From Toxorhynchites rutilus septentrionalis (Eukaryota; Arthropoda; Insecta; Diptera; Culicidae): a stretch of 64,000 bases of DNA. Position numbers and translations under genes: made by a program. The notes under the pieces are model-generated. The model was not told where the DNA came from. It saw only the letters and a program-made list of their open reading frames with translations, and searched no databases. Shown here piece by piece: positions 37,901-50,900 of this stretch (position 1 is its first letter; every line of letters starts with the position of its first letter). Where the stretch lies: assembly GCF_029784135.1 (NCBI RefSeq), contig NC_073746.1, forward strand, positions 60,858,097 through 60,922,096, in the 5' to 3' direction.

Positions 37901-40900
37901 TGGATCCACTGCTCTGGTTCTCAATAGTTTCAGGTTCTTTTTCGGACATGCTCGTTTGCAGGTTGAGTTATTCCAGCTAGTTCCCAGCAAGTTCACCACT
38001 GTACGCAAATTTTGCACATATAAACATTACACTCTAAACTAATTTTACCCAAAATTTCATCAATTTTTACCCATGCAATAAAAAGTTACACACAAAAGAA
38101 AGTGTTGCATTTTTTTGAGTACAATCTTTGATTAGACCGTACGATAAGATATAACTAAACTAACCGACGCTCACAACACAAGCACACACGCGCACGAATT
38201 AACCACTAGAAAATCTAACCTTACTCGTTTTTTGTTCTGTGTCTTCTTGTTACCACATCATCTTCAAATGGACACACGCTACAAAACTTCCATCCCCTCA
38301 GCAGAACTCCGGCCCGGATATTCAATGGATCGATAATCAGCGGCCGCTCTTCACCGTTAATTTTCGGCTAGATTCAACCGTTCTAACAACTGACCAGCAC
38401 TTGCATAATCTATTCATCCACGCGGAACGTTTGCTCGAACAGCACAAAGCGGCAGCCATTCCGGCTGAATCGGAAACGTGCAAAATTTTGAAAGCCGCCC
38501 ATGCCATCCACGTCAGCTCGTTGATAACATTTCTACCAACCATCTTGAATCAATTGTTCACGCTGCTGGTAGCAACGTCAAGCGAAGAAATCGGTCTCAA
38601 CATAATTCGATTGCTAGTCAACCTCTTCCATCTACTGGCGGAGGAAGCGAAGAGGAAAGAACTACTCGTGTCGTACGTGAAATATGTATTCAGAATCGAA
38701 GGACACAGAGTGAACGGATGTTCACCCACTTCCCAGCAAGTAACCACTGTCCATGGCGAACTCTGCCGTCACCTGCCGACGCTTCTCCACCCAAACAACA
38801 CCGACTTCTTGCTCGTGAATAAATTCATGAAGTTTTCGGATATATTCTTTGAAATAATCATCAAAAGTATGGGTCAATTTCTGCTGTCCACCGGTCGGAT
38901 CAAAATGCAGCGCAACGAGCGCTTCCCCAAAGAATACTCCACCAGAATAGAGTCCCTGTTTCAGGTGCTTCTGCCGTACCTCAGCTCTCGCCACAAAGAT
39001 CTTCCAATGGAAACTGAGCAACTAAACCAAAGCCTCTCTGTGTTTGCCAAACGTTGTTTAACTTTCATGGATCGCGGTTTTGTGTTTCGACTGATCCGCA
39101 TCTACATGGATCGCTGGGGCCCGGGAGATTCACGAATTCTGCAGGAATATAAATTCGCGTTTATCCGAGAGATTTGCTCCCATGAACACTACATTCCACT
39201 GAACCTACCATTCCTACTCAGTCCGAATAATCGTCCGCCAGATCTACTGCAGCAATTCTGCCTTTCGGAGGATTTCTGTCGGCAGCACTTCCTCGCGGGG
39301 ATGCTTCTCCAAGAGGTGAAAAGTTCCCTGAATGAAATTAGTCATACCCGAAGGCTCGGTTTGACGATATTGAAAGATTTGCTGGCTAAGCATGACTTGG
39401 ACGATCGTTACCAAAACAAGGGACAACTAAGTCGGATCGCTTTGCTCTACGTTCCATGGCTGGGGATAGTGCTCGAAAATCTCAATCGCATCTCTGACGG
39501 AATGGAAAAGAAGAAACACGATTCTATTGGGACTAACCGAATCTCATGTAGTAGTAGTTACGTTTTCGCCAGAGAATCCATATCGGTTAACATCCCCGCC
39601 ACGGTTACATCCCAAACGAGTACCCCCAAGTCTCGGAGTAATCGCGTAACGATGCACCTCGACTGCCCAAGCCCGATACGTTCGTCATTGCATCTGAAAG
39701 ACACCAGTTTTCTGGCTGCGATCGCTGGACAGATGTCACTCTCCAATGGTCATTCGACCACTTCGCTCAACTCGGAATGCTCAACTCTATCTCAGGACGG
39801 AACCGTCGTGATACGTAACAATCACAGTGAAACCAATGGCTCCGTACGACCTAGTCACGCCCGGTCTGTTAGTGTAACTCAGCCTACCATTATCCAAAGA
39901 ACTGACAAGTTTACCCCAGCGGAAACCAAAGACATGTTGATGAGCTTCCTGTTTGTGGTGAAGCATCTTTCCCCCGATCACATGATCACCTGGTGGCACA
40001 ACTGCACCGAGAGTGAGACGGTTCAGTTCTTCACGGTGTTGGATCTGTGTTTGCTCTACTTTAGGTATGTGGGCAAGAAAAACATCCAAATACAGCAAGA
40101 AGCAGGCAAAGATTCGAGGTCCTCGAAATCAGCAAAAGCAAGTACGCTACCAGCGCGGATGATGCCATCAAATGGAGAGCAAGCAAACTCGTTCGATTCC
40201 GGAACGTTAAACCATCCTCAGACTCGTGAAAATCTCGTCGAAGAAACGATACGTCTCCAAAGGGCTCTCTATGAATCGAATCTAGCCACGGAGATAGGGT
40301 TGACAATTTTAGATTGCATGGGACTTTACTCGATTCAGTTCCGTGATTCGATGCTGGAGAGCTCTGTTTTACCGAAAATCGCTCGCGTTTACTTGCGCTT
40401 CCTCCAACTGGGACAATCCGAATCACTGTCGAAGCACGTATTCGCAGCGCTGCGAGCTTTCATCAACAACTTTTCGCTGGCGTTGTTCAAAGGTAATGCC
40501 ATTCTGTGTGGTCAGCTTGTATACGAGTTGCTCAAGTGCTGTGATAGCCGTCTATCGAACTTACGCCAGGAAGCGTGTGCAGTTCTGTATCTGCTCATGA
40601 GAAGTAATTTCGAATTCAGCGGACGGAAGGGATTGACGAGGGTTCATCTGCAGGTGATAATTTCCGTATCGCAGATGATTGGAAATGTGATTGGGTTGAA
40701 TAATGCGCGCTTCCAAGAATCGTTGTCAATCATCAACAGCTACGCTACCAGTGACAAAGCGATGAAGGGAACCGGGTTCCCAATGGAGGTTAAAGATCTG
40801 ACCCGTCGCGTTCGAACCGTACTGATGGCAACAGCTCAAATGCAGGCTCATCATATGGACCCCGAGCGATTGCTAGAGCTGCAGCATTCCCTAGCGAATT

Positions 40901-43574
40901 CGTATGCCTCAACGCCTGAGCTTCGTCACACGTGGCTGGTTACGATGGCGCGGAACCACGAGCAGAACGGGAGCATATCGGAAGCTGCCTGCTGTTATCT
41001 ACATATAGCGGCGCTCATATCTGAGTATCTTCGACTGAAGGGTTGCTGCGCGGTGGCGTACGGTGCGGAGTCTTTCGCCAAAATCTCTCGAAACATTCCT
41101 CGGGACGAGCGGGGATTGAAGCTCGACAGTGGTGCACAGGATTCTCAGTACACGGAACAATTGCTGCTGGATCAGTTGAAGGAATGTGCCGAGTTTCTGG
41201 ATCGAGCCGAACGGCATGAGTGCTTGGGTGAGTTGTATCGGTTGATTATTCCGATTTTGGAAGCTCGTCGAGACTATCCGGGGCTGGCTCAGTGCTACGA
41301 GCATTTGACACAGTCGTACAATCGAGTGGTCGAGTTCAACAAGACTGGCAAACGACTGCTGGGCAGGTTCTATCGGGTCATCTACTATGGGCAGGTAAAT
41401 ATGAACGTACTTATATTTAGTTAAATAAGTAAAATAAACGAAAGTTGAGTTGAGTTTGATATTTTTCAAAATATTGTGGCCTTAGAGGCCAATACACTTT
41501 CGCGTGCGTCCAAACAAACTTTTGTACCACTCCGAAAGAGGGATCTCCGAAACATGCTTTTTAAACTCATCAATCTTGTAACTTTTGCTTGCGACAGCTA
41601 GGTATTCGAGGCTTGATTTGCGAGCGGCCACATTCGCGATCCAATCCGCGTCCACAAAACACTCTAGCTGCGCATCGGTGCACCAAAGACAGAGCGCAAG
41701 ATCGATTGTTAACTTGAGGTAGCGCAACGCTCGTTTGGTTTGGTTCCAATCAGCTTTAGTTGGTGTCTGGACACGTTGTCTCAAAATAAAAGTTGCGATT
41801 GGAATGTCAGGTTTGGTACACACGGCAACGTATAACAAAGCCCCAATACGACTCTAGTATTATTCCACAGACTCCAGGTTCTTGCTTCTCTCGTCCATCT
41901 GTTGAAGGGAGCCGCGATGACGAAGGACGATAACCTCGTCAACAACATAAATTTTCATAATCATAATCATTCATAATCATCAACAACACTCATCAAAACA
42001 AAACAGTACGAACCAGCCGTCGATTTTAAGCAGAGACACGCGTGAATCTGCTTAACACTTTCGACGCCTTGTCACCCAGATATAGGTGACACTTCCCTCG
42101 CTCGAATTGAGTAGGATTTTTAGAAGGAATTTGATAGAAGAGGCACCTAAATGTACCTATGGGATATGAAGAAAAATAATGAAATCATAACCATAATATT
42201 ATTTTTTTTTCCAATTCGTTTAATTGTAAGGCTCAATCGCATAAGCTTTGCGGAGCCGCTAACTCAAGTTTTGTTTATACAAAAATTTCATCTTAAATCT
42301 ATGTTTAGTAGGTTTCGACCGATTACTCGCGGTTTACTCGAGGTTAGAGGGGCAACAATTTTTGTGGGACGGGTCAGGTTAGGGATATGGATATGAGGTA
42401 TCATTGTCTCAACCGAGGGTTGCCGCACGCACTGTAGCATTGTGCATAATGACCAGGGATAGCATCTGGTGTTCGACTAGCTGTCGAGGGTGGGCGACGG
42501 TGAGATGAGGGGACAAGACAAACAAACTAATAACGAAAAAGAAAAAAAAACACAAAAGCATTAAATTCTTATACTAAAGGGTGTGTCACATCAAATTGCA
42601 TCACGGAAAAAACGCTGTAGAAATTCGCCCAGTAGACCGATCCTTTTGAAAATTTTAGACAGTAAAATAAAAACTATTAAACAACTTTTGGCATTTTCTT
42701 TTTATTCATACTTCGAGCCCAAGCCCGTATGCTCGCACCTTCCTCTTTACCCCGTCCATAAGGTTCTGTACAACGTCAGGTTGTAGTTTTTTATGAACAG
42801 AAATCCATTTTCTCTTGAAGTCCGGCTCCGATTTGACAACTTTTGGGTTCTTCCGGAAGGCCTGCTTCATAATCGCCCAATATTTCTCTATTGGGCGAAG
42901 CTCCGGCGCGTTGGGCGGGTTCATTTCCTTTGGCACGAAGGTGACCCCGTTGGCTTCGTACCACTCCAACACGTCCTTTGAATAGTGGCACGAAGCGAGA
43001 TCCGGCCAGAAGATGGTCGGGCCCTCGTGCTGCTTCAATAGTGGTAGTAAGCGCTTCTGTAGGCACTCCTTAAGGTAAACCTGCCCGTTTACAGTGCCGG
43101 TCATCAGGAAGGGAGCGCTCCGCTTTCCGCAAGAGCAGATCGCTTGCCACACCATGTACTTTTTGGCAAACTTGGATAGTTTCTGCTTGCGAATCTCCTC
43201 CGGAACACTGAATTTGTCCTCTGCGGAGAAGAACAACAGGCCCGGCAGCTGACGAAAGTCCGCTTTGACGTAGGTTTCGTCGTCCATTACCAGGCAATGC
43301 GGCTTCGTCAGCATTTCGGTGTACAGCTTCCGGGCTCGCGTCTTCCCCACCTTGTTTTGCCTTTCGTCGCGGTTAGGAGCATTCTGAACCTTGTATGTAC
43401 GCAGCCCCTCCCGCTGCTTGGTCCGCTGGACGAATGAACTTGACAAATTCAGCTTATTGGCGACATCCCGGACTGAACTTCTCGGATCACGTCTAAACTG
43501 CTTAACTACGCGCTTGTGATCTTTTTCACTGACGGAGCATCCATTTTTGCCGTTCTTCACCTTCCGGTCGATGC

Positions 43575-43643
<69 letters not shown>

Positions 43644-46600
43644 TTATCGAATATAGGTTATCGAAGTATCGTTTTAGTACTCTGCTGACCGTGGATTGGA
43701 CGATTCCCAGCATCTTACCGATGTCCCGATGTGACAACTCCGGATTCTCGAAATGAGTGCACAGGATTAATTCACGACGCTCTTTTTCGTTCGACGACAT
43801 TTTTCCAAATTTACGAAAAATTTACAGTGAAGCATGGCCAACGTGATCTATACACTCTTATCTGATTATAAGCGAGAGCTGAAGATATAATTCCTAAAAA
43901 TTAATTTTCTACAGCGTTTTTTCCGTGATGCAATTTGATGTGACACACCCTTTAGACTGTTTCACAAACATATAGATCAACTGCATATAGCAGATGTCGC
44001 GAGTTCCCAACACGTCTCTAACAGGAACATAGGGTTGTCTTCCTTGGACCTCAAGGGCATTCAAAAGGTACTCTCTGGCTGCGTAATTATCCGTACATTG
44101 CCAAACTGCGTGATCGATGTCATCGTAACCGTTTCCACACCGACAGACATTGTTTTGAACAAGATTTATTCTGTGGAGGTGCACATCTTGCGAGTAGTGG
44201 TTGGATTAAGTCTACTCATTACACGAATGAAGTCACGACTTACGTCCAAACCTTTGAACCACGCTCTCGAAGAAACATTTGGAATAATTGAATATAACCA
44301 CTGCCCAAGACTTCCAGTGTCCCAATCGGTTTGCCAACTCAAGAGGGAACTCTGACGCAGTAATTGGAAAAATTCATCGTATGAAATATGTCTATCAAAC
44401 AATTCGCCTTCCTGGGCACCCACCTTTGCTAGTGTGTCCGCCTTCTCATTGCCAGGAATTGAGCAATGAGAGGGGACCCATACAAAGGTTATCTTATAAG
44501 ATCTTTCGATCAGTGCACTCATCTGCAGCCTCACTTTTGTGAGGAAATAAGATGGGTGCCTACTAGTTCTCATCGACTGGAGAGCCTCAAGCGAACTGAG
44601 ACTATCCGAGAAAATGAAGTAATGGTCTGCAGGCTTGTTGGAGATCATCCCCAATGCGAAGTCGATTGCTGCCAGCTCAGCAACATAAACGGAACAAGGT
44701 TCCTGCAGTTTACGGAAGGCGCTCGAATTTTCATTGAAAACACCGAAGCCAGTGGATCCATTGAGGCGAGACCCATCAGTGAAGTATCTTTTCATGCAAT
44801 TGACTTTTGAGTACTTTCGGTTAAAAATACGGGGAATGTAAGTTGATCGAAGCTGATCTGAGATTCCAAGTATTGCTTGTTTCATCGACAGATTGTATTC
44901 AATTAAGGAACTGCTGATGGTGAAGTGAGCACGGTCTGGAGTAAACGATGGAAGACAGATATCTGACGAAATATAGTGGTGGTAAATTCTCATAAACCGA
45001 GATTGTATATTTAGATGAAGAATTTTTTCAAAGTTTTCAATCAAAAGTGTGTTCGTGACTCCGCATTTCACCAGTATTCTGAGAGAAAGTTCCCAGAATC
45101 GGTTCTGTAGAGGAGTTACTCCTGCCAGAACCTCGAGACTCATGTTATGCGGTGAGTGCATACAGCCAAGAGCTATACGCAGACAATGATATTGAATTCG
45201 TTCCAGTTTTAGAAGGTGACTTTTAGCTGCTGAGAGAAAGCAGAAAGAGCCATACTCCAGAATGGATAGAATAGTTGTTTTATAAAGTGTTATGAGATCT
45301 CCCGGATTAGCTCCCCACCACGTGCCGCAAATCGAGCGGAGGAAGTTGACCCTCTGTTGACATTTTTGCTTCAAATACGTAATGTGAGTATTCCAAGTGC
45401 ATTTTGAATCAAACCAGACACCAAGGTACTTGAAAGTCAATGATTGGGTAATGCTTCTGCCCTAAAGGTTAAGTTGCAATTGGGCTGGGAACCGCTTTCG
45501 AGTAAACACTACCAGTTCGGTTTTCTGCGGCGAGAATTCGATCCCTAAGTTCCATGTCCAAGAAGACATGTTATCTAAGGAATTTTGCAATGGTCTTTGC
45601 AAATTTTCGGCATGGAGACCTCTGACGGAAACCACACCATCATCTGCAAGCGCTCTAAGCGTGCATTGTTCTGCCAAACAACTGTCAATATCTTTCACAT
45701 AAAAATTATAAAGAAAGGGGCTCAGACATGAGCCATGGGGTAGACCCATATAACTATTTCTGGAAGTTGTCAGTTGTCCAAGGGTGAAGTTCATTCGCTT
45801 TTCTGACAACAAATTGTACAAAAAGTTATTCAAAATTCCAGGAAGTCCACATCTGTCCAGATTGTCTGACAGAATTTCTATGGTAACCGAATCAAAAGCT
45901 CCCTTAATATCCAAGAATACTGAAGCCAATTGCTCCTTGTGCGCAAAGGCCAGTTGAATATCTGTAGAAAACAACGCTAGACAATCGTTTGTTCCTTTGC
46001 TCTTGCGAAACTCAAATTGTGTACTTGATAGCAAATTATTTGTCTCGATCCATTGATCGAGTCTTCGAAGGATCATTTTTCCAACAATTTTCTAATGCAC
46101 GAGAGCATAGCAATCGGACGGTATGAGTTATGGTCAGACGCTGGTTTGCCAGGCTTTTGAATTGCTATTACTTTGACCTGTCTCCATTCGGGTGGCACAA
46201 TGTTGTTTTCTAGTAGGGTATTGAATAAGTCTAGCAAGCGTCTTTTCGCGATATCGGGATGATTTTTTAGAAGAACGAATTTAATCATATCGCTTCCGGG
46301 TGAAGAGTTGTTCGATGAAAGAAGAGCCATAGAAAATTCCAGCATTGAGAATGGTCCGTCCAGAGGTCCACTGCTCGGAGACGTTTCTCGAAGAGTATGT
46401 TGGGCTGGAACTGAGTCTGGACAGACCTTTTTCGCGAAATCGAATATCCATCGGTTGGAGTATTCTTCACTCTCGTTGGTAGATGAGCGGTTACGCATGT
46501 TGCGAGCTACCCTCCACAAGGTACGTATTGAGGTTTCACGAGAAAGACCTTCAATGAAATTGCGCCAGTAACCGCGTTTTTTTGCTTTAATTAATTGTTT

Positions 46601-47863
46601 CAGCTGTATTTCAAGCTTTGAATATTCCTCGAAGTGTGTGGATGTTCCATGTCTACGAAAAGCTTTGAAAGCATCAGATTTTTTCAAATACAATTTTGTG
46701 CATTCATCGTCCCAGCCAGGAGTGGCTGGTTTTCTTTTAAACGGAGCACTTGGAACTTTTCTTTTTTGTGCTTCCAGTGAGCTTTTATACATCAAATCCA
46801 CAAAGAATCGATATTCTTCCAATGGTGGAAGTATATCTATTGATTCGACACCGATTGTTACCGCCGTTGCAAATTTTTGCCAGTCGATGTTCCTTGTTAG
46901 ATCAAATGGAACTCGAGATGGTTCAGTGGATTGCGGGCTACACTTGATTGATATACTGATTGGCAAGTGATCGCTACCATGGGGATCATTGATGACCTTC
47001 CACTGACAATCTAATGATAACGAGCTTGAGCAAAAAGAAAGGTCGAGACGACTTTCTCGAGCCGGAGGTTTTGGAATTCGTGTCGCTTCACCAGTGTTCA
47101 AGATAGTCAAGTTGAAATCGTCACATAAAACGTAAAAAATAGCCGCTCTGGCGTCATCATAAGGATCACCCCACCAACCATAATATTATACTGTTTACAC
47201 TATACTTTTTTTTATTAATTTATAGTACGGATGGTTTGTACTGCAGTTTTTTGCAAAAACCATATAATATGACTTTGGCATGTGTTATTGTCATTAATTC
47301 GTCTTCAATTGGAAACAAACATTGCTAGATCATGCAAAAGTTATCTACAAACTTAGTTTGATCTTCATTTAATAATTTAATCGCAAGTTGGGCTCTGCAA
47401 GAAACTCAAAAACGTCGCGTTGGGCGATGAACGTGTTAATTCGAACGCGAGATGCCTGTTTTAGTCTGTACAAGCGGTGCTTCTGTCTGCAAACCTCGTC
47501 CTAATTCCTACTCTCGTAGTCAGGAGGCTGTCGCATGTAGATTTCCTCCTGAATATGCCTGTAGAGATACGCTGTTTTTATATCGATGTGTTTGGTCAAC
47601 ATATTTTCTCGCACTTACAACTATCATTTGCATTCGTAACGTTATTTGCTTGACGACGGTGCGGGAAATCATAGTCTGACCCGAACTTTTGACAAAAACC
47701 TTGTGCCACCAAATTTGCCATTCTCGTCCACTTTGCATTTATAGATCCACTTGTACGGTGTCGACATCTGAATACGAAGTCAGTTTTCCACAAAAACTCA
47801 TCATTATAATATAAGGGGCTCAAAATGAAAGGGGTGTAAGTGATTTAATCGATTTCTCTACAT

Positions 47864-47916
<53 letters not shown>

Positions 47917-50900
47917 TTTGGTCATAACCAAGACGGGTCTATGGCACTAGGTGAGGCCGTTTCGTCACTAAGTTGGTTAGGGGAGCAGTATATGAAAACA
48001 GTGCGGAAGAAAGCAGAAGGGGAATTATTTTCTTGAAGCGTGAAAGAGACAGACTGATCACGAGTGAGCTTGGGCACAAACGTATTGTGTTTTGTTTACA
48101 AACAAAACACAGTAGACTTCCAAGATGGCTGAAGAGTGGTTTTAACAAGTTGGCCCACCTTAGGATATACTTCTACGCGCCTTGGTCATAACTTAGCTGC
48201 AAACAAGGCGCCTAGAAGTATATCCTAAGGTAGGCCAACTTGCTAAAATCACACCTCAGCCATCTTGGAAGTCTACTGTGTTTTGTTTGGCGCCTCGTGA
48301 TCAGTCTGTCTCTTTCACACTTCAAGCAAACAATTCCCCTTCTGCTTTCTTCCGTACTGTTTCCATACACCGCTCCCCTAACCAACTTAGTGACGAAACG
48401 GCCTCACCTTAGGATATACTTCTAGGCGCCTTGGCTGCAAACTCATTCCCAGCTGTATTTGACAATGTGGAAGGTAGGTCAGAATCTCATCTATCGGATT
48501 TTACAGCAAATTCAAATTGGAACGTTTTTGCAGTTGAGTTATTAATCAAAGGAAAAGTTGACGAAGAGAAATCGATCAAGTCACTTACACCCCTTGCATT
48601 CTAAGCCCCTCATATAGAATTATTTTCAGTTACAATTTTTGTAAGAGATTATTTCACCACATGAAGAAAACAAAGTTTTTCATTCGCATTGAACACTAAT
48701 TTGATACGGAGTAATTAATTGTCATTCATAATCTCTATTTGAAAAGTGTTCATTCTACCTGAAAACCCATTATTATTAACGAAGTCCAATTGGGTGCCTT
48801 TCATTTCGTTTTCACCGTGAAGTGTATACAATAATAAGGCCCATAGTCTTGCGATGGGATGCAAGCTCTGTAAGCTCTCAGGTTTCGTTCTCTCGATGGG
48901 ACTGTATCGCTTCGTCCATGGCTGATTTCCTTTCGGCACATTGCAGACTAGATATGGCTTCACGAAACGACCGTGGTTAGGATATGTTCTTCTTCATCAG
49001 ACGCGTTCCATTCTGATAACGACCCGGTAAAACACCAGCTATGAATCTCTCGGAACGGTACAATGGTTGTCTCTGCGTTTCTTCTGCGACTGTGGCGTTT
49101 TCCTTCAAGTGTTTGTGGTGACCATTATAGGTACGACTCCCATTGATAATGCGTCTCCGGATCTAACGGCTGGTATCATTGTCAGACGTTACCATCAACC
49201 CAAGGTAGACAAATTGGTTCACTACCTCGAATTAACCGCCGTCGATGACTACACTGCTACCTGTGAGGACTGTACTTGGGATAGGAAATCACCTTGCACA
49301 TCGGAGCTCCGTGTCTTACCTCTAAGTCCGTCAGTCAGAAGAACCGCATGAAGCAACGGTGTTTCTGATAATCACCGTAATATGTTGCCAGTATTCATAA
49401 TAGCTCACTTCGTAAAGCGATGCCATCTTCTTAATTGAGCTACTTGTCTTACGAGGGGTACGTTAAGCCTACTCATACTACTTAATCAGGTTCTGTCGTG
49501 CTCGGATCCGGATGCCAGCATGTGTCATTAGCATCGTTGTACTAAACGCTAACATTTGTTCTAAACTGCTTGCGCCGAATTCGCGATAACAGTGGCATGG
49601 TGACGACGTCTGGTGACAACTTCTAATTAGGACCATAATATGGGTTCCAAACTTATTAGTGTAATCTCTATCAGATTAGAAGACACGAAGCCGGGTTTTA
49701 AACTCTAAAATTTGAATTAAAATTTTCACATCATGTTATTTGATTACTTGAAACACGTGTTTCTGACTTTCATTCAACCATATGGCTAAACAATTCCAAC
49801 ATTGTTGCTGAATTTTTTCATCATAATATAGAGTTGTCTTCATAAACAATTTTCTTATGAGACTTTTTCACCACCTGCAAACAAAAATGTTTTTCATTTA
49901 AATAGAATACTAGTTTGATATAGAAAAGCTAATTTTCATTCATAATTTTAATTTTGAAAACGTGTTCATTCTGACTGTAAATCAGCTATTCTTTCACTCT
50001 CCCCTAAACTAGTAAACGAAGCTCAATGTTGCCAGTGCGGATATGTCAATGTGTTGTTTTTAAAAACATTCAATTGATCCGTGGACACAACAAGAATAAG
50101 ATTTTCATACGAACTTTATTTTGTTTACATGAAAAGTGGTGATGCGAATGCTAGATTGTGACTGCAAATCAACAGACTGCGTCGGGCGAATGTTTTAGTA
50201 CAAAACGCAAGCAATGACTGCTGATGAGAAGCAACGCACAACGCGGCATTCTGTTTCCACCTTTAGCCATATTCAGCTTATCCAACATCCATTGCATATG
50301 TGCACCCGTGGCCGAGTGGTTAGCGTCTCACATTATCATGCCGGGTGTTCGGGTTCGATTCCCGTTCTGGTCGGAGGGATTTTTCGTCAAAGAAATTTCC
50401 TTCGACTTGCACTGTGGTCACGCGTATTCTAGAGCTTGCCCCTCGGAATACATTCAAGGCGTGTTATTTGGCTGAAGAAATCTCAACTTAGTATTACTAA
50501 ATGACGCTAGTTAATGCATACGTTGAGACGGCAAAAGTTCCACAGGGAACGTGAACGCCATTCAAGAACATCCATTGCATCTGTGACGACTTCCTTACGT
50601 ACTTTCGAGGCATTTGTGTGTAAAGAGACGAGTAAAAAGATGGCGTTTTATTTGATACTAGCTGACCCGGCAAACTTCGTCCCGCCCAAAATTTATTTTT
50701 CGTTATCACATCCACATCCATCCTTTAAAGATGGGGAGGAGTGTCTAACTACCATAGACACGTTTATCGATCCCTAAAACCTCTATATGCTAAGTTTGAT
50801 TCCATTTGTTTGATTAGTTCTCGAGTTGTTCAGCACCCTCCCCCGCCCCCTACTTTAGAAAGGGGAAAGGAGTGTCAAACCGCCATAAAAACATTTATTG

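Larger units (their letters stand above)
42577..43952 (-). mobile_element. ITmD37E transposon
   Basis: 1376 bp with 47-bp identical terminal inverted repeats beginning AAGGGTGTGTCACATCAAAT, flanked by TA at 42575-42576 and 43953-43954. It encodes one transposase. ITmD37E is a mosquito lineage of the IS630-Tc1-mariner superfamily. Confidence 0.95.
42203..47175 (-). mobile_element. 5'-truncated I/LOA-type non-LTR retrotransposon, interrupted by ITmD37E
   Basis: The element is bounded by a 14-bp duplication. On the minus strand it starts inside the endonuclease domain ([20 protein letters not shown]), so it is 5' truncated, and it ends at an A-rich tail (plus poly-T at 42203). A 3' UTR of about 370 bp (42203-42576) contains 'accgattactcgcgg' and 'ctcgaggttag', shared with another 3' tail at 52612-52859. 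The ITmD37E transposon occupies 42577-43952, inserted near the end of the coding region. Confidence 0.88.
47812..48612. mobile_element. Foldback element with long inverted arms
   Basis: The outer ends correspond (left 'aaggggctcaaaatg' and 'aggggtgtaagtga', right 'cattctaagcccct' and 'tcacttacacccct'). Inside are a (CT)n tract (47867-47925) and two long inverted arms. No ORF is convincing. It lies upstream of the copia RT remnant on that element's strand and may itself have inserted into the copia copy. Confidence 0.8.

Noticed and set aside
38239..38301. Upstream extension of the DOCK giant exon
   Set aside because: The frame is open but DOCK homology starts at the CAG acceptor, and the previous exon ends with a matching phase-0 donor.
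48715..48963. 82-codon minus ORF as part of the copia element
   Set aside because: Position fits, but I could not recognise any copia integrase or Gag motif, so it is left unassigned.
50303..50385. Functional tRNA gene
   Set aside because: A and B boxes are present, but the acceptor ends do not pair as in a tRNA, and the segment continues into a SINE body bounded by target duplications.
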